A DNA stretch of 64,000 nt from an uncultured Erysipelotrichaceae bacterium. Its GTDB lineage: Bacteria > Bacillota_I > Bacilli_A > Erysipelotrichales > Erysipelotrichaceae. The stretch is from assembly GCA_934725085.1 (NCBI GenBank), contig CAKVAL010000004.1:31942-95941 (forward strand), written 5' to 3'. Made by a program: the position numbers and the translations under genes. This document shows positions 17,715 to 26,110 of this stretch, in pieces (position 1 is the first letter of the stretch; each line of letters begins with the position of its first letter). The notes below the pieces were generated by a model. The model worked only from the letters and a program-made list of their open reading frames with translations. It made no database searches and was not told the DNA's origin.

Positions 17715-19121
17715 TTATTTAAACTCTGGCCAATATTTACCATTAGCCTCTTTAAAATCCTTAATTAACTTTTTAGCCAAATCAGAATCACGAACCACTC
17801 TATTTTCAGTAAATGCTTGTAAAAGTTTTTGATCACTTTGTTCAAAAATCGCATCAACCAAAAGCTTTTCACATGCATATTGATTCTCAAGTAAACCTTT
17901 TTCAAATTGAGGCACCTCACCATAATTTAAAGGAACAATTTCTTGAGCACCAACTCTACATGCAACCTCTAACATCATTCCTGAATCAAGATTTGGACAA
18001 ATACCATTGTTCTTAGTCATAACCAAGCCAATGCTGTTGTCGTTATTAATAATAGACAATACTAGTTCAACCAAATATGCTGCATGCACATCATTGTCTG
18101 CATAAACTGTAGAAGCAGCCTGTGGATTATCAATCTCATAATCTGGATTGATTCTAGAACTAATATCATATTCAGTCCCCTTCATCTTGCCCAAAGCAAC
18201 AACCTTCTTACAGTAATCAAATACCATTGTTTCTCTACCCTTAACCACCTCATCATACCTTGTATGATCTACGCTATAATGGCCTAAAGTCTTTCCATTA
18301 TATAGGTAATACAAGTTATAAGTATTAGGTAAAGAATAAGGGAAATCATGCATCATCTCTAAATGATTCAAGAAAGTAATACCCCAATGATCATCTGGTC
18401 CCTTAATCTTCTCTTCAAACTGTTTATGCAAATCTTCATAATTATCTTTTACATAATCAAGTAATTCTGGAAGATAATCATGACCAGTCTTCTTATCATA
18501 AATTCCTGTAAACCAACCTAAGTGATTTAAACCAAAATATCTTGGATAGATTTGTGAACGCTTAACATTGATTAAAGGTAAATATGCATCAAGTACAGAA
18601 GTAGGCATATCACAAATATTAACTAACTTCTTATCATCCGGGAACTTACGCTTAGTAGCCTCAGCCACAATAGCAGCAGGATTAGAATAATTAATGATCC
18701 AAGCATCCTTACTATATTTACGGATATCCTCAATTAGCTCAACCATTTGAACTACACTTCTAACCCCATATGCTAAACCACCAGGTCCACAAGTCTCTTG
18801 ACCAATCACTCCATACTTATATGGAATCTTTTCATCATTGTTTCTTTGTTCCATGCCACCAGCACGAATTTGCACAAAAGCGAAATCAATATCCTTGAAC
18901 GCTTCTTCTTTGTCTAGTGTATATTTGAATTCCAAACCTGGATAATATTCACTAAACATTATCTTGCCAAATTCGCCTACTGGTCTTTGCCTTTCTTCAT
19001 CATTGTCATAAAGAACAACTTTCTTTAAAGGAAAGTCCCTTTGCATCATACAAAGTAATTCGATCATATCTGGAGTATAGGTACTACCTCCTCCACAAAT
19101 TACTACTGAATATTTTTTCAT
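17715..19121 (-). CDS. GH4 6-phospho-glucosidase (CDMP type)
   Basis: A 468-residue glycoside hydrolase family 4 enzyme, which needs NAD+ and a divalent metal. The NAD site VVICGGGSTYTPDMIELL opens the protein, IGQETCGPGGLAYG follows, and the metal-binding cysteine is in VNICDMPTS. CDMP is the form I associate with 6-phospho-alpha-glucosidases, whereas beta enzymes usually show CNVP. The neighbouring transporter is of the cellobiose type, so the substrate is open. AGGAG sits 6 nt before the ATG at 19121. It is first in the operon, behind a promoter with a cre-like site. Confidence 0.85.
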   Translation of the reverse strand: MKKYSVVICGGGSTYTPDMIELLCMMQRDFPLKKVVLYDNDEERQRPVGEFGKIMFSEYYPGLEFKYTLDKEEAFKDIDFAFVQIRAGGMEQRNNDEKIPYKYGVIGQETCGPGGLAYGVRSVVQMVELIEDIRKYSKDAWIINYSNPAAIVAEATKRKFPDDKKLVNICDMPTSVLDAYLPLINVKRSQIYPRYFGLNHLGWFTGIYDKKTGHDYLPELLDYVKDNYEDLHKQFEEKIKGPDDHWGITFLNHLEMMHDFPYSLPNTYNLYYLYNGKTLGHYSVDHTRYDEVVKGRETMVFDYCKKVVALGKMKGTEYDISSRINPDYEIDNPQAASTVYADNDVHAAYLVELVLSIINNDNSIGLVMTKNNGICPNLDSGMMLEVACRVGAQEIVPLNYGEVPQFEKGLLENQYACEKLLVDAIFEQSDQKLLQAFTENRVVRDSDLAKKLIKDFKEANGKYWPEFK

Positions 19122-19169
19122 TGTTTCTCCTTCATACAAACGCACCTTCGAAGTATTGTTTATGGCTTT

Positions 19170-19245
19170 ATTATAAAAAAGTAAAATTCAAAGTAAACGC
19201 TTCAAACAAATTTAGAAAACGGTTACATTTTAAGTAACCGGTTAC
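19170..19245 (-). promoter_or_regulatory. Promoter, cre-like site and GGTTAC repeats before the GH4-PTS operon
   Basis: On the minus strand TATAAT (19170-19175) is preceded by TTTACT at 16 bp. That -35 overlaps a cre-like sequence TTTGAAGCGTTTACT (19192-19206), one mismatch from the CcpA consensus. Upstream, GGTTAC occurs three times (19221-19226, inverted at 19234-19239, and 19240-19245), the last two forming the palindrome GTAACCGGTTAC. These look like an activator or RpiR site. Binding proteins are inferred. Confidence 0.6.
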
Positions 19246-19270
19246 GCTTTTTTTACTAAAAACATGAAAC

Positions 19271-19301
19271 AAAAAAGGACTGAGAATAACCCCAATCCTT
19301 T
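19271..19301 (-). terminator. Terminator after the HPr-dehydrogenase gene
   Basis: An imperfect hairpin (AAAGGATTGGGG...CAGTCCTTT on the minus strand) ends in six T. It lies 25 bp after the stop codon and separates this gene from the GH4 promoter. Confidence 0.65.
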
Positions 19302-19325
19302 ATTTAATTTAATTTAACTATCTAA

Positions 19326-20624
19326 CTACTTAACTTGAGCAGGACCAAAATCCTTATGTTCTACATAGTTACGAGCATTTTCCATTGTACGAGTAGCGAT
19401 AGCTTGTAATGCTTCGCGAGTGAAGAATGCTTGATGTGAAGTAATAACCACTTGAGGGAACATCAACAATCTACCAGTAATATCATTTGTAACGATATCA
19501 TCAGACAAGTCAGTATAAACATTTGTATCCTCACCCTCATAAACATCTAGTGCAACCGCATGGAACTTACCAGCCTTTAGAGCGTCGATTAAATCTTCCG
19601 CATTAATCAAGCCACCTCTTGCAGTATTAACTAACATCGCAGTAGGCTTCATCAAATCAATTGACTCCTTATTAATTAAGTGATAAGTACCGCCTTCTCC
19701 CATAATAAGTGGAGCATGAAGAGAAATTAAATCTGACTTCTTAAACAATTCTTCCTTAGAAACATAAGTCAACAAACCGCTCTCTTCTAATTGCTTATTA
19801 GGATAAGCATCCCAACCAATAACCTTCATACCATAACCCTTACAGATATTAGCCATACAAACACCAATCTTACCAGTACCAATAATACCAGCAACCTTGT
19901 TATGTAAGTCCATACCCAATAAACCAGTTAAATCAAAGTTATTATCCTTAATCTTGTTATAAGCCTTATGAAGTCTTCTATTAGCCATTTGTAAAATAGC
20001 CATACCATGTTCAGCAACCGCATAAGGTGAATAAGCAGGAACTCTTAATACAGTAATACCTAATTCATTACATGTCTTGATATCAACATTATTGAAACCA
20101 GCACATCTTAAAAGAACTAAGTTAACATCATATTCATATAATTTTCTAACAACATCTTCGCCACATTCATCATTAACGAAAATACAAACTGCCTCATAGC
20201 CCTTAGCCAAAGAAACAGTTTCTTTTGTTAAACGAACATCAAAATAAGTGATATCTACATTATAAGTACCAGGGCCCTTATCCTTTGATAGTTCAACGAA
20301 GAAAGTCTTATCATAGTCCTTAGCACCGAAGAAAGCTACCTTCAATGGACGCATTGTATCTAAACGATTGAACTTTGTATCTAAGACATGCATTACCTTA
20401 TCGAAACATGCATTCTCATCATCACCATCGATATCAATCTTAATCTCATCATTTTGTTTACAACCAAGAGATAAAATAGCAGTCACATTCTTCGCATCAA
20501 CACTCTTTCCATTAGCAGTCAAAGTAACTGTACTATTGAAATTACTGCATCCTTGTGCAAACATAGCAGCAGGACGTGCGTGCATACCATTTTCATCTTT
20601 AATCACATAAGTATAACTAATCAT
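19326..20624 (-). CDS. HPr-domain / D-2-hydroxyacid dehydrogenase fusion
   Basis: A 432-residue protein with two domains. Residues 1-~85 align end to end with the PTS carrier HPr: GMHARPAAMF places histidine at position 15, exactly the phosphorylation site, and GKSVDAKNVTAILSLG matches the HPr helix. Position 46, the regulatory serine of HPr, is asparagine here. Residues ~92-432 are a full-length NAD-dependent D-lactate-type dehydrogenase. It has GIIGTGKIG (NAD), the arginine in NTARGGLIN, the glutamate in LDVYEGED and the histidine in ITSHQAFFTREAL. The frame is continuous with no stop between domains, and a GAGGG ribosome site precedes the ATG. A near-perfect cre site and a TATAAT lie upstream. 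The fusion suggests lactate formation tuned by PTS phosphate; this is inference. Confidence 0.9.
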   Translation of the reverse strand: MISYTYVIKDENGMHARPAAMFAQGCSNFNSTVTLTANGKSVDAKNVTAILSLGCKQNDEIKIDIDGDDENACFDKVMHVLDTKFNRLDTMRPLKVAFFGAKDYDKTFFVELSKDKGPGTYNVDITYFDVRLTKETVSLAKGYEAVCIFVNDECGEDVVRKLYEYDVNLVLLRCAGFNNVDIKTCNELGITVLRVPAYSPYAVAEHGMAILQMANRRLHKAYNKIKDNNFDLTGLLGMDLHNKVAGIIGTGKIGVCMANICKGYGMKVIGWDAYPNKQLEESGLLTYVSKEELFKKSDLISLHAPLIMGEGGTYHLINKESIDLMKPTAMLVNTARGGLINAEDLIDALKAGKFHAVALDVYEGEDTNVYTDLSDDIVTNDITGRLLMFPQVVITSHQAFFTREALQAIATRTMENARNYVEHKDFGPAQVK

Positions 20625-20712
20625 TTAATTGTCCCTCTCTTTTCCACTTTTATTATAACAAGTAAACTTATTGTATAGTTTAAGCAAACACTAAATAAAC
20701 CCCATATTTAAT

Positions 20713-20727
20713 GGATAACGCTTACAA
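20713..20727 (-). promoter_or_regulatory. cre site upstream of the HPr-dehydrogenase gene
   Basis: TTGTAAGCGTTATCC on the minus strand fits the CcpA cre consensus at all but the last base. It lies ~90 bp upstream of the gene, ahead of a TATAAT near 20653-20658, so it could activate or repress depending on spacing. Confidence 0.6.
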
Positions 20728-20731
20728 TACA

Positions 20732-20784
20732 AAAGAGACATTTTGAGGGTATTTTAATGAAAAAAGTCCTCATTTTGTCTCTTT
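20732..20784. repeat. Long interrupted inverted repeat between divergent genes
   Basis: AAAGAGACA and TGTCTCTTT form the outer 9 bp, then a 4-base mismatch, then GAGG/CCTC inside, with a loop of about 18 nt. It lies between the divergent HPr-dehydrogenase and yitT genes. It may be a protein-binding site, or an RNA hairpin in either direction. Confidence 0.55.
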
Positions 20785-20836
20785 CTAAACATTCATAATA
20801 TTTCAAGAAATAAACCTAAAAGAGTACAATATAATC

Positions 20837-21682
20837 ATGCGAAATAAATTATTAAAAGACTTTTTTATCATTGCCCTAGGAAACCTCCTATTGGCAATCA
20901 GTGTTTCATACTTTATACTACCATTCAACATCCTAACAGGAGGTGTCGCCGGTGTCGCCGTAGCCATTGCCCCAATAGTACCATTCTCCCAAAAGTTTAT
21001 TATTAACTTTCTAGTAATCGGACTATTCCTAGTAGGATGGCTAATACTTGGTAAAGAATTTGCGGTAAAAACAGCACTATCATCTATTCTTTACCCAATA
21101 TTCATAGACATACTATCACTATTCCCAATACCACTAGAAATACCAACCCTATTAGCTAGTATCTACTCAGGATTAATAGCTGGTATTGGTATTGGTATCG
21201 TTATAAGAAGTGGTGCCTCAACAGGCGGTATGGACATTCCACCCCTTGTACTAAACCACTTCACAGGCATTGAAACAAGTAAATTCATCTTTATGACCGA
21301 CGCCCTTACTTGTTTACTTGGTCTTATGAACTACCCACTAGAAGCGCTATTAAACGGTCTAATTTCTGTTATCCTAACTTCTATGGTAATCAACAAGATT
21401 GAAACTGCTCATGGTGATGACTCACTACAAGTTGAAATCATCTCATCTAAATGGGAAGAACTTAAACAAGAAATTTTTAATGAACTAGATAGAGGCGTCA
21501 GCATCTTTAATGTACAAGGTGGCTACACTCTAGAAAAACGCAAAATGCTGATGGTAATCATCGACAAAAGAGAATACTCAGACTTACTTGAAATATTAGA
21601 AAAAATTGACAAAGAAGCATTTGTCATCACAACACATGTTCAATCAGTATATGGACAAGGCTTTAGATTAACATACAAATAA
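20837..21682 (+). CDS. YitT-family membrane protein (DUF161/DUF2179)
   Basis: A 281-residue protein with about five N-terminal membrane segments; FNILTGGVAGVAVAIAPIV and IRSGASTGGMDIPPLVLN are characteristic of the YitT family. A cytoplasmic C-terminal DUF2179 domain (VEIISSKWEELKQEI..., GVSIFNVQGGYT) follows. Function is not firmly known. There is no ribosome-binding site; TACAAT (20825-20830) is 6 nt before the ATG, making this another likely leaderless gene. glyA follows after 21 nt and is probably co-transcribed. Confidence 0.88.
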   Translation: MRNKLLKDFFIIALGNLLLAISVSYFILPFNILTGGVAGVAVAIAPIVPFSQKFIINFLVIGLFLVGWLILGKEFAVKTALSSILYPIFIDILSLFPIPLEIPTLLASIYSGLIAGIGIGIVIRSGASTGGMDIPPLVLNHFTGIETSKFIFMTDALTCLLGLMNYPLEALLNGLISVILTSMVINKIETAHGDDSLQVEIISSKWEELKQEIFNELDRGVSIFNVQGGYTLEKRKMLMVIIDKREYSDLLEILEKIDKEAFVITTHVQSVYGQGFRLTYK

Positions 21683-21703
21683 TATTATAAGGAGGATATC
21701 CAA

Positions 21704-22954
21704 ATGATCGAAGAAATGATGAATCTTGTATATCAAGAAGATGAAGAAGTAGGACAGGCAATCAAAGATGAATATGCTAGACAAAATAGAAACATCGAAC
21801 TAATTGCCTCAGAAAACATCGTATCACCTACCGTACTATACGCTATGGGATCAGTGCTTACTAACAAGTATGCTGAAGGATATCCTAGTAAAAGATACTA
21901 TGGAGGTTGCGAAAACGTTGATGTTGTTGAAAACATTGCGATTGATAGAGTCAAAAAACTATTTGGTTGTGAATACGCAAACGTTCAACCGCATTCAGGT
22001 GCTCAAGCTAATATGGCTGTCTTTTTCGCTATGTTAAATCCTGGTGATACATACATGGGCATGAGCCTTGATGCAGGTGGACATTTAAGCCACGGTAGCC
22101 CTGTTAACTTCTCAGGCAAATACTTCAATTGCGTACCTTATGGTGTAGATGAAAATGGATATATCGACTATGACAACGTCCTAGAACTAGTCAAAAAACA
22201 CAAACCAAAATTAATCATTGCTGGAGCTAGTGCCTATCCTAGAATCATTGACTTTAAAAAGTTTAGAGAAATAGCTGACGAAGTAGGCGCCTATTTAATG
22301 GTGGACATGGCCCACATTGCAGGACTTGTTGCCGCAGGCCTACACCCTAGTCCCTTCCCATATGCTGATGTAGTAACCACCACTACTCATAAAACATTAA
22401 GAGGACCAAGAGGTGGTGTAATTCTTTCAAATAACGAAATCAATGAAAAGTTCAATTTCAATAAAGCTATCTTCCCTGGAACTCAAGGAGGACCACTTGA
22501 ACATGTTATCGCAGGTAAAGCTGTAGCCTTTAAAGAAGCCTTAGATCCTTCTTTTAAAGAATATCAAGCTCAAATAGTTAAAAACTGTAAAGCTCTAGCT
22601 GAAGCCTTAAGAAACAAAGGTTTCAACATGGTAACAGGTGGTACTGATAATCACTTATTACTATTAGACTTAACAAACTTTGATATCACAGGAAAGGAAC
22701 TACAAGCTAGATGTGACAATGCCTATATCACTTTAAATAAAAATGCTATTCCAAATGATCCTAGAAGTCCTTTTGTGACAAGTGGCGTAAGAATTGGAAC
22801 AGCAGCTATAACTAGTAGAGGAATGAAAGAAAAAGACATGGAAATCATCGCTGATCTTATCTATCAAACTGTTACTGACTATGAAAAAAATATTGATAAT
22901 ATAAGAGAAAAAGTTGTTACTCTTTGTAAAAAATATCCTATTTATGAGAATTAA
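21704..22954 (+). CDS. glyA: Serine hydroxymethyltransferase
   Basis: A 416-residue PLP enzyme that converts serine and tetrahydrofolate to glycine and methylene-tetrahydrofolate, the main source of one-carbon units. Family blocks are [34 protein letters not shown], the PLP-lysine region [16 protein letters not shown] and [18 protein letters not shown]. Length is normal. An AAGGAGGATATCCAA ribosome site precedes the ATG. It follows yitT closely. No strong terminator is seen after it, so transcription may run into the mini-ORF region. Confidence 0.97.
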   Translation: MIEEMMNLVYQEDEEVGQAIKDEYARQNRNIELIASENIVSPTVLYAMGSVLTNKYAEGYPSKRYYGGCENVDVVENIAIDRVKKLFGCEYANVQPHSGAQANMAVFFAMLNPGDTYMGMSLDAGGHLSHGSPVNFSGKYFNCVPYGVDENGYIDYDNVLELVKKHKPKLIIAGASAYPRIIDFKKFREIADEVGAYLMVDMAHIAGLVAAGLHPSPFPYADVVTTTTHKTLRGPRGGVILSNNEINEKFNFNKAIFPGTQGGPLEHVIAGKAVAFKEALDPSFKEYQAQIVKNCKALAEALRNKGFNMVTGGTDNHLLLLDLTNFDITGKELQARCDNAYITLNKNAIPNDPRSPFVTSGVRIGTAAITSRGMKEKDMEIIADLIYQTVTDYEKNIDNIREKVVTLCKKYPIYEN

Positions 22955-23053
22955 ATACCCAACATATCTATTATCTCATAAAAAAATTTTAAAAAATAGA
23001 CTACTCATTTTATTTAAAATTGGTATATTAAAAGTGTAAAGAGGAGAACTTGT

Positions 23054-23083
23054 ATGAAGGAGATTCTATTAGAATTAATCTAG
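23054..23083 (+). CDS. Mini-ORF 1, nine residues
   Basis: AGAGGAG precedes ATG by 7 nt and encodes MKEILLELI before TAG. The same first 17 of 18 bases recur in mini-ORF 2. It ends one base before a 10-bp stem begins. It may be a leader peptide or a translated signal rather than a functional protein. Support is the strong ribosome site and the duplication. Confidence 0.5.
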   Translation: MKEILLELI

Positions 23084-23084
23084 T

Positions 23085-23130
23085 TCTCATTCAATCCAAT
23101 CAGCGTTGAATGAGAGTACATTAGCTGATT
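23085..23130 (+). ncRNA. Predicted H-type RNA pseudoknot between two mini-ORFs
   Basis: Stem 1 is a perfect 10 bp (TCTCATTCAA 23085-23094 with TTGAATGAGA 23106-23115). Its 11-nt loop contains AATCAGC (23098-23104), which pairs perfectly with GCTGATT (23124-23130). The connectors are 3, 1 and 8 nt, which suits an H-type pseudoknot. The last paired base lies one nucleotide before the GAAAGGATG ribosome site of mini-ORF 2. This could be a riboswitch-like or attenuation element; I do not recognise the class. Confidence 0.65.
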
Positions 23131-23148
23131 TGAAAGGATGTGATACTT

Positions 23149-23175
23149 ATGAAGGAGATCCTATTAAATTATTAA
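23149..23175 (+). CDS. Mini-ORF 2, eight residues
   Basis: An ATG follows AAAGGATG by about 8 nt and encodes MKEILLNY before TAA. Its first six codons (ATG AAG GAG ATC CTA TTA) match mini-ORF 1 except for one silent base. A terminator hairpin begins 5 nt after the stop, so the whole unit is about 160 nt. Confidence 0.5.
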   Translation: MKEILLNY

Positions 23176-23179
23176 GCAT

Positions 23180-23210
23180 GAGCCATAGCTAAGAGTTATG
23201 GCTCTTTTTT
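23180..23210 (+). terminator. Terminator, probably bidirectional
   Basis: GAGCCATA and TATGGCTC form the stem, followed by six T on the plus strand. The end of the convergent VanZ-like gene lies inside the hairpin. Confidence 0.82.
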
Positions 23211-23584
23211 ATTAATTCAACAATTCTCACAATAATTATAAACACAAACGACATCAAGAAATATCCTGCAAGACCTGCCACAATATCTCTAAATTCCATA
23301 ACACCGCTATTTGAGTACCATTGAGCAATCTCTATCGCAAAAGTTATTACCACTAATACTGTAAACACATAAAACCAAGCAATTAGTATCTCCAAATGTT
23401 TTTTAGCCAACCATTTAAACAACGGATAGAATACCATCAACATTAAAATACACATTATTCCTATTATTAGAAAATGTAGTTCCTTATCACTTAAATATGT
23501 TTCATACGAGTCGTTTAACGTTAACAAGTAACTATGTGCCTTATATATAATATCTATCAATAGATCTGTAATTCTTTTAATCAT
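23189..23584 (-). CDS. VanZ-like membrane protein
   Basis: A 131-residue protein with four hydrophobic segments; the block FAIEIAQWYSNSGVMEFRDI followed by VAGLAGYFL is the VanZ-like signature. VanZ in some enterococci gives low-level teicoplanin resistance, but most homologues have no assigned role. GGAAAGG lies 15 nt before the ATG and TATAAT lies further upstream. It stands alone, convergent to the mini-ORF unit, with its stop inside the shared terminator. Confidence 0.8.
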   Translation of the reverse strand: MIKRITDLLIDIIYKAHSYLLTLNDSYETYLSDKELHFLIIGIMCILMLMVFYPLFKWLAKKHLEILIAWFYVFTVLVVITFAIEIAQWYSNSGVMEFRDIVAGLAGYFLMSFVFIIIVRIVELIKKSHNS

Positions 23585-23649
23585 TTAAACAAAAACCTTT
23601 CCATTTAAGTTTGTATTATAGTCCTCGTTTCTATAATTATCAAAAATTA

Positions 23650-25079
23650 TTATCTAAACAAATCATCCATTGTAACCGTACTTACAAAAGCACCACTGTA
23701 TTCGTTGTTTATTAAACAGAACGTTGTAATTAAAGTGCTATGAATAGCCATTTTAGGTGATACCTTTTCAGCTAAAATAGATTGACTTCTTAATATCTTT
23801 GAATAATAATCCTTATTCACCTTAAAAGGGCCACTATAATATTTAATTTCGCACATATTAATAACATTATCATTCCTCTTAATTAACAAATCTATTTGTG
23901 TCCCTTCACCTTCATCTTCTCTATTAGACCAAGCACTTTCTTCGGTAATCACAGCAGGTATTCCAAGAGCAAATTTAATTTGTTCAATATGATTGAAACA
24001 AACATTCTCAAACGCAAATACTCTCCAAGATGACAAAGAAGCTGATGTTGTATTTTGTTGCCAAAACTTATCACTTTGTTTCTTTTTGTGAGCGATAAAA
24101 TGTAAATAAAATATACAAAATGGATCTATTAATTTATAATGTTCTTCATTTTTTTGCAACCAAACGGAACATATTTAACGACGAAATCACTTGCGATTAG
24201 CGCATTTAGATTTTTAGTCAAATGGCCACCTTCAGATAGCATTAACTTATTAACAATTTCCTTTCTTGTATAACCAAAACTTCTTGTATACAACAACTCG
24301 ACAATACTTTTGATCACTTCAGGATTAGTAAAAACCGACGAAAACAGCCTATCGTATTCATTTATAAGTGTTCCATAATTTTTAAAGAATAATTCATCAA
24401 TGTTTTGTGCAAAGCTCATATCAGGTTTTATATAACCCATATAAAAAGGGACACCGCCAAATATCATATAGCTTTGTACAATATCATACCTTGAAATATT
24501 TACATTATTAGATTTATAAAACTGTTCGCATTCATTCAAATTAAAAGGATTCAGTTTAATTTCATAAGTAACACGATTATATAATCCACCGTGATTGTTA
24601 ATTAACTTATCTTGTATCCAAGAATTTGCACTGCCACAAACGATGACCATCATATTTTTTCTATGACACGCCCAGTTATTCCAAAAAGATTCAAAAGCCG
24701 AAATAAAACCAGATCTTGGTGTATCTAGCCAAGGAAGCTCATCTAAGAAAACAAGTTGTCTAGTTCCATCGTCTTTTACTTCTAGAAACTTCTCCAATAA
24801 AAAGAACGCATCCAACCAGTTATCTGGCACGTCACATTTTTTCATACCATATGATTCTAAGGTATTATAAAAATTTCGTAATTGTTTTTTAAGAAGTCCT
24901 TTTGGTTCTTCACCACTAGGTGAAAGGCCACCACATCTAAAGGCAAATCTACCATTAAAAGTTTCATCTATTAAATACGTTTTACCAACTCTTCTTCTAC
25001 CATAAACAGCCACTAGTTCAGCTTTATTGCTGTTATATAAGCGATTCAATTCCTTTACTTCTCGGTTTCTTCCTATCAT
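23650..25079 (-). pseudogene. AAA ATPase with DUF234-type C terminus, split by a frameshift
   Basis: The 5' part (25079-24129) encodes an ATPase with Walker A YGRRRVGKTYLI, Walker B LVFLDELPWLD and a winged-helix region. The 3' part (23650-~24150) carries the DUF234/PD-(D/E)XK-like C terminus with EGTQIDLLIKR and CEIKYYSG. The two frames join if one A is added to the run of seven A at 24149-24155 (minus strand): KYVPFGCKK then continues NEEHYKLIDPFC. The total length (1430 bp) is one short of a whole number of codons. It is either a 1-bp deletion, an assembly error or a slippage site. The ribosome site lies in a hairpin (TCCGCC...GGCGGA, about 25081-25103). Confidence 0.85.
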
Positions 25080-25140
25080 GGTCCGCCTCCTTAATGGGCG
25101 GATTTTAATTTTTTTTATTAGTTTCCGCCGTTTTATTTAA

Positions 25141-26076
25141 TTATGACAACTTCTTATTATTAGTCTTCTTCTTAGCAGGCTTCTTCTTTAAACATCTTTG
25201 CGCAAAGTCAAAGAAAGACAACATTGAATTATATAAATATCGATTAGAAACATAATCCATCACCAACTCATTTAAAGTACCCCTTTGATACATAGGACTA
25301 TCAATCTCGTAAACCATATCCATAATAGTACAATCCTCAAAAGACTTCGCGAACTTCTTAAAGTTTTTATTTGTCTTATTAAGTTGTTTAATATATTCCT
25401 CAGACTTTACAAAATCACACTTCTTATAATAAAGAATCGCAAGATTCAATAAAAATTGTGATTCAAGATTATCTTCATCACCATACTTTTTAGCCAATTC
25501 TAAAGCCTTATCTTCTTCTTCAAAATAAGCATACAAACCAATCAAATTATATCTAGCACCAAGATTATCATTCTCATTTAGACGTAAGATTTCTTCAGCA
25601 ATATCCCTTGCCTTACCAAGCATATTACACTCAATATAATCCACCATCAAACCATAATATAATCTAATAATTGGTCTTGTATGGAAAACCATATAGAACT
25701 CACCAACTGAATTCTTGTAATCATCTTTATATCTAAGCTTTACTTCCTCAATCTTATCATTCAATCTTTCAATCTCTTCTTCATAAGTCTTGGAATCAGC
25801 CTCAATCAACTTAACCTGAGCGTCAATATTATCAGGATCTAAGTCCAAAGCCAAATTTATAAATTCCAATTCTTCCTCGTCAGAATCAGCCTCTTCAGCC
25901 ATCTCAAGATAATCATCAACTGTAAACTCAACATTATCATCATGTAGCTTACTATTATAATCAACTATAAATTCCTTCAATAAATCATTAAGTTCTTCTT
26001 CGCTCTCATTACCAGTCGCATTCTCACTCAAATACTTCATCGCAGCCTTTATAGCCTTCTCTGAATCTCTACTCAT
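25141..26076 (-). CDS. TPR-like acidic helical protein
   Basis: A 311-residue soluble protein starting MSRDSEKAIKAAMKYLSE, with AGAGG 9 nt before the ATG. Regular helical pairs (for example RDIAEEILRLNENDNLGARY and then LELAKKYGDEDNLESQ) resemble tetratricopeptide repeats, and the C terminus is lysine-rich (KKKPAKKKTNNKKLS). Similar proteins occur in many Bacillota without a known function; protein binding is the likely mode. It follows asnB by 25 nt in the same direction and may share its T-box control. Confidence 0.7.
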   Translation of the reverse strand: MSRDSEKAIKAAMKYLSENATGNESEEELNDLLKEFIVDYNSKLHDDNVEFTVDDYLEMAEEADSDEEELEFINLALDLDPDNIDAQVKLIEADSKTYEEEIERLNDKIEEVKLRYKDDYKNSVGEFYMVFHTRPIIRLYYGLMVDYIECNMLGKARDIAEEILRLNENDNLGARYNLIGLYAYFEEEDKALELAKKYGDEDNLESQFLLNLAILYYKKCDFVKSEEYIKQLNKTNKNFKKFAKSFEDCTIMDMVYEIDSPMYQRGTLNELVMDYVSNRYLYNSMLSFFDFAQRCLKKKPAKKKTNNKKLS

Positions 26077-26110
26077 TATTATCAACCTCTCTTAACAAGA
26101 GTATACCAAA

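Noticed and set aside
24129..24159. Programmed ribosomal frameshift in the AAA ATPase
   Set aside because: The A run could slip, but I see no stimulatory structure, and this family normally needs no frameshift. A deletion or slippage variant is simpler.
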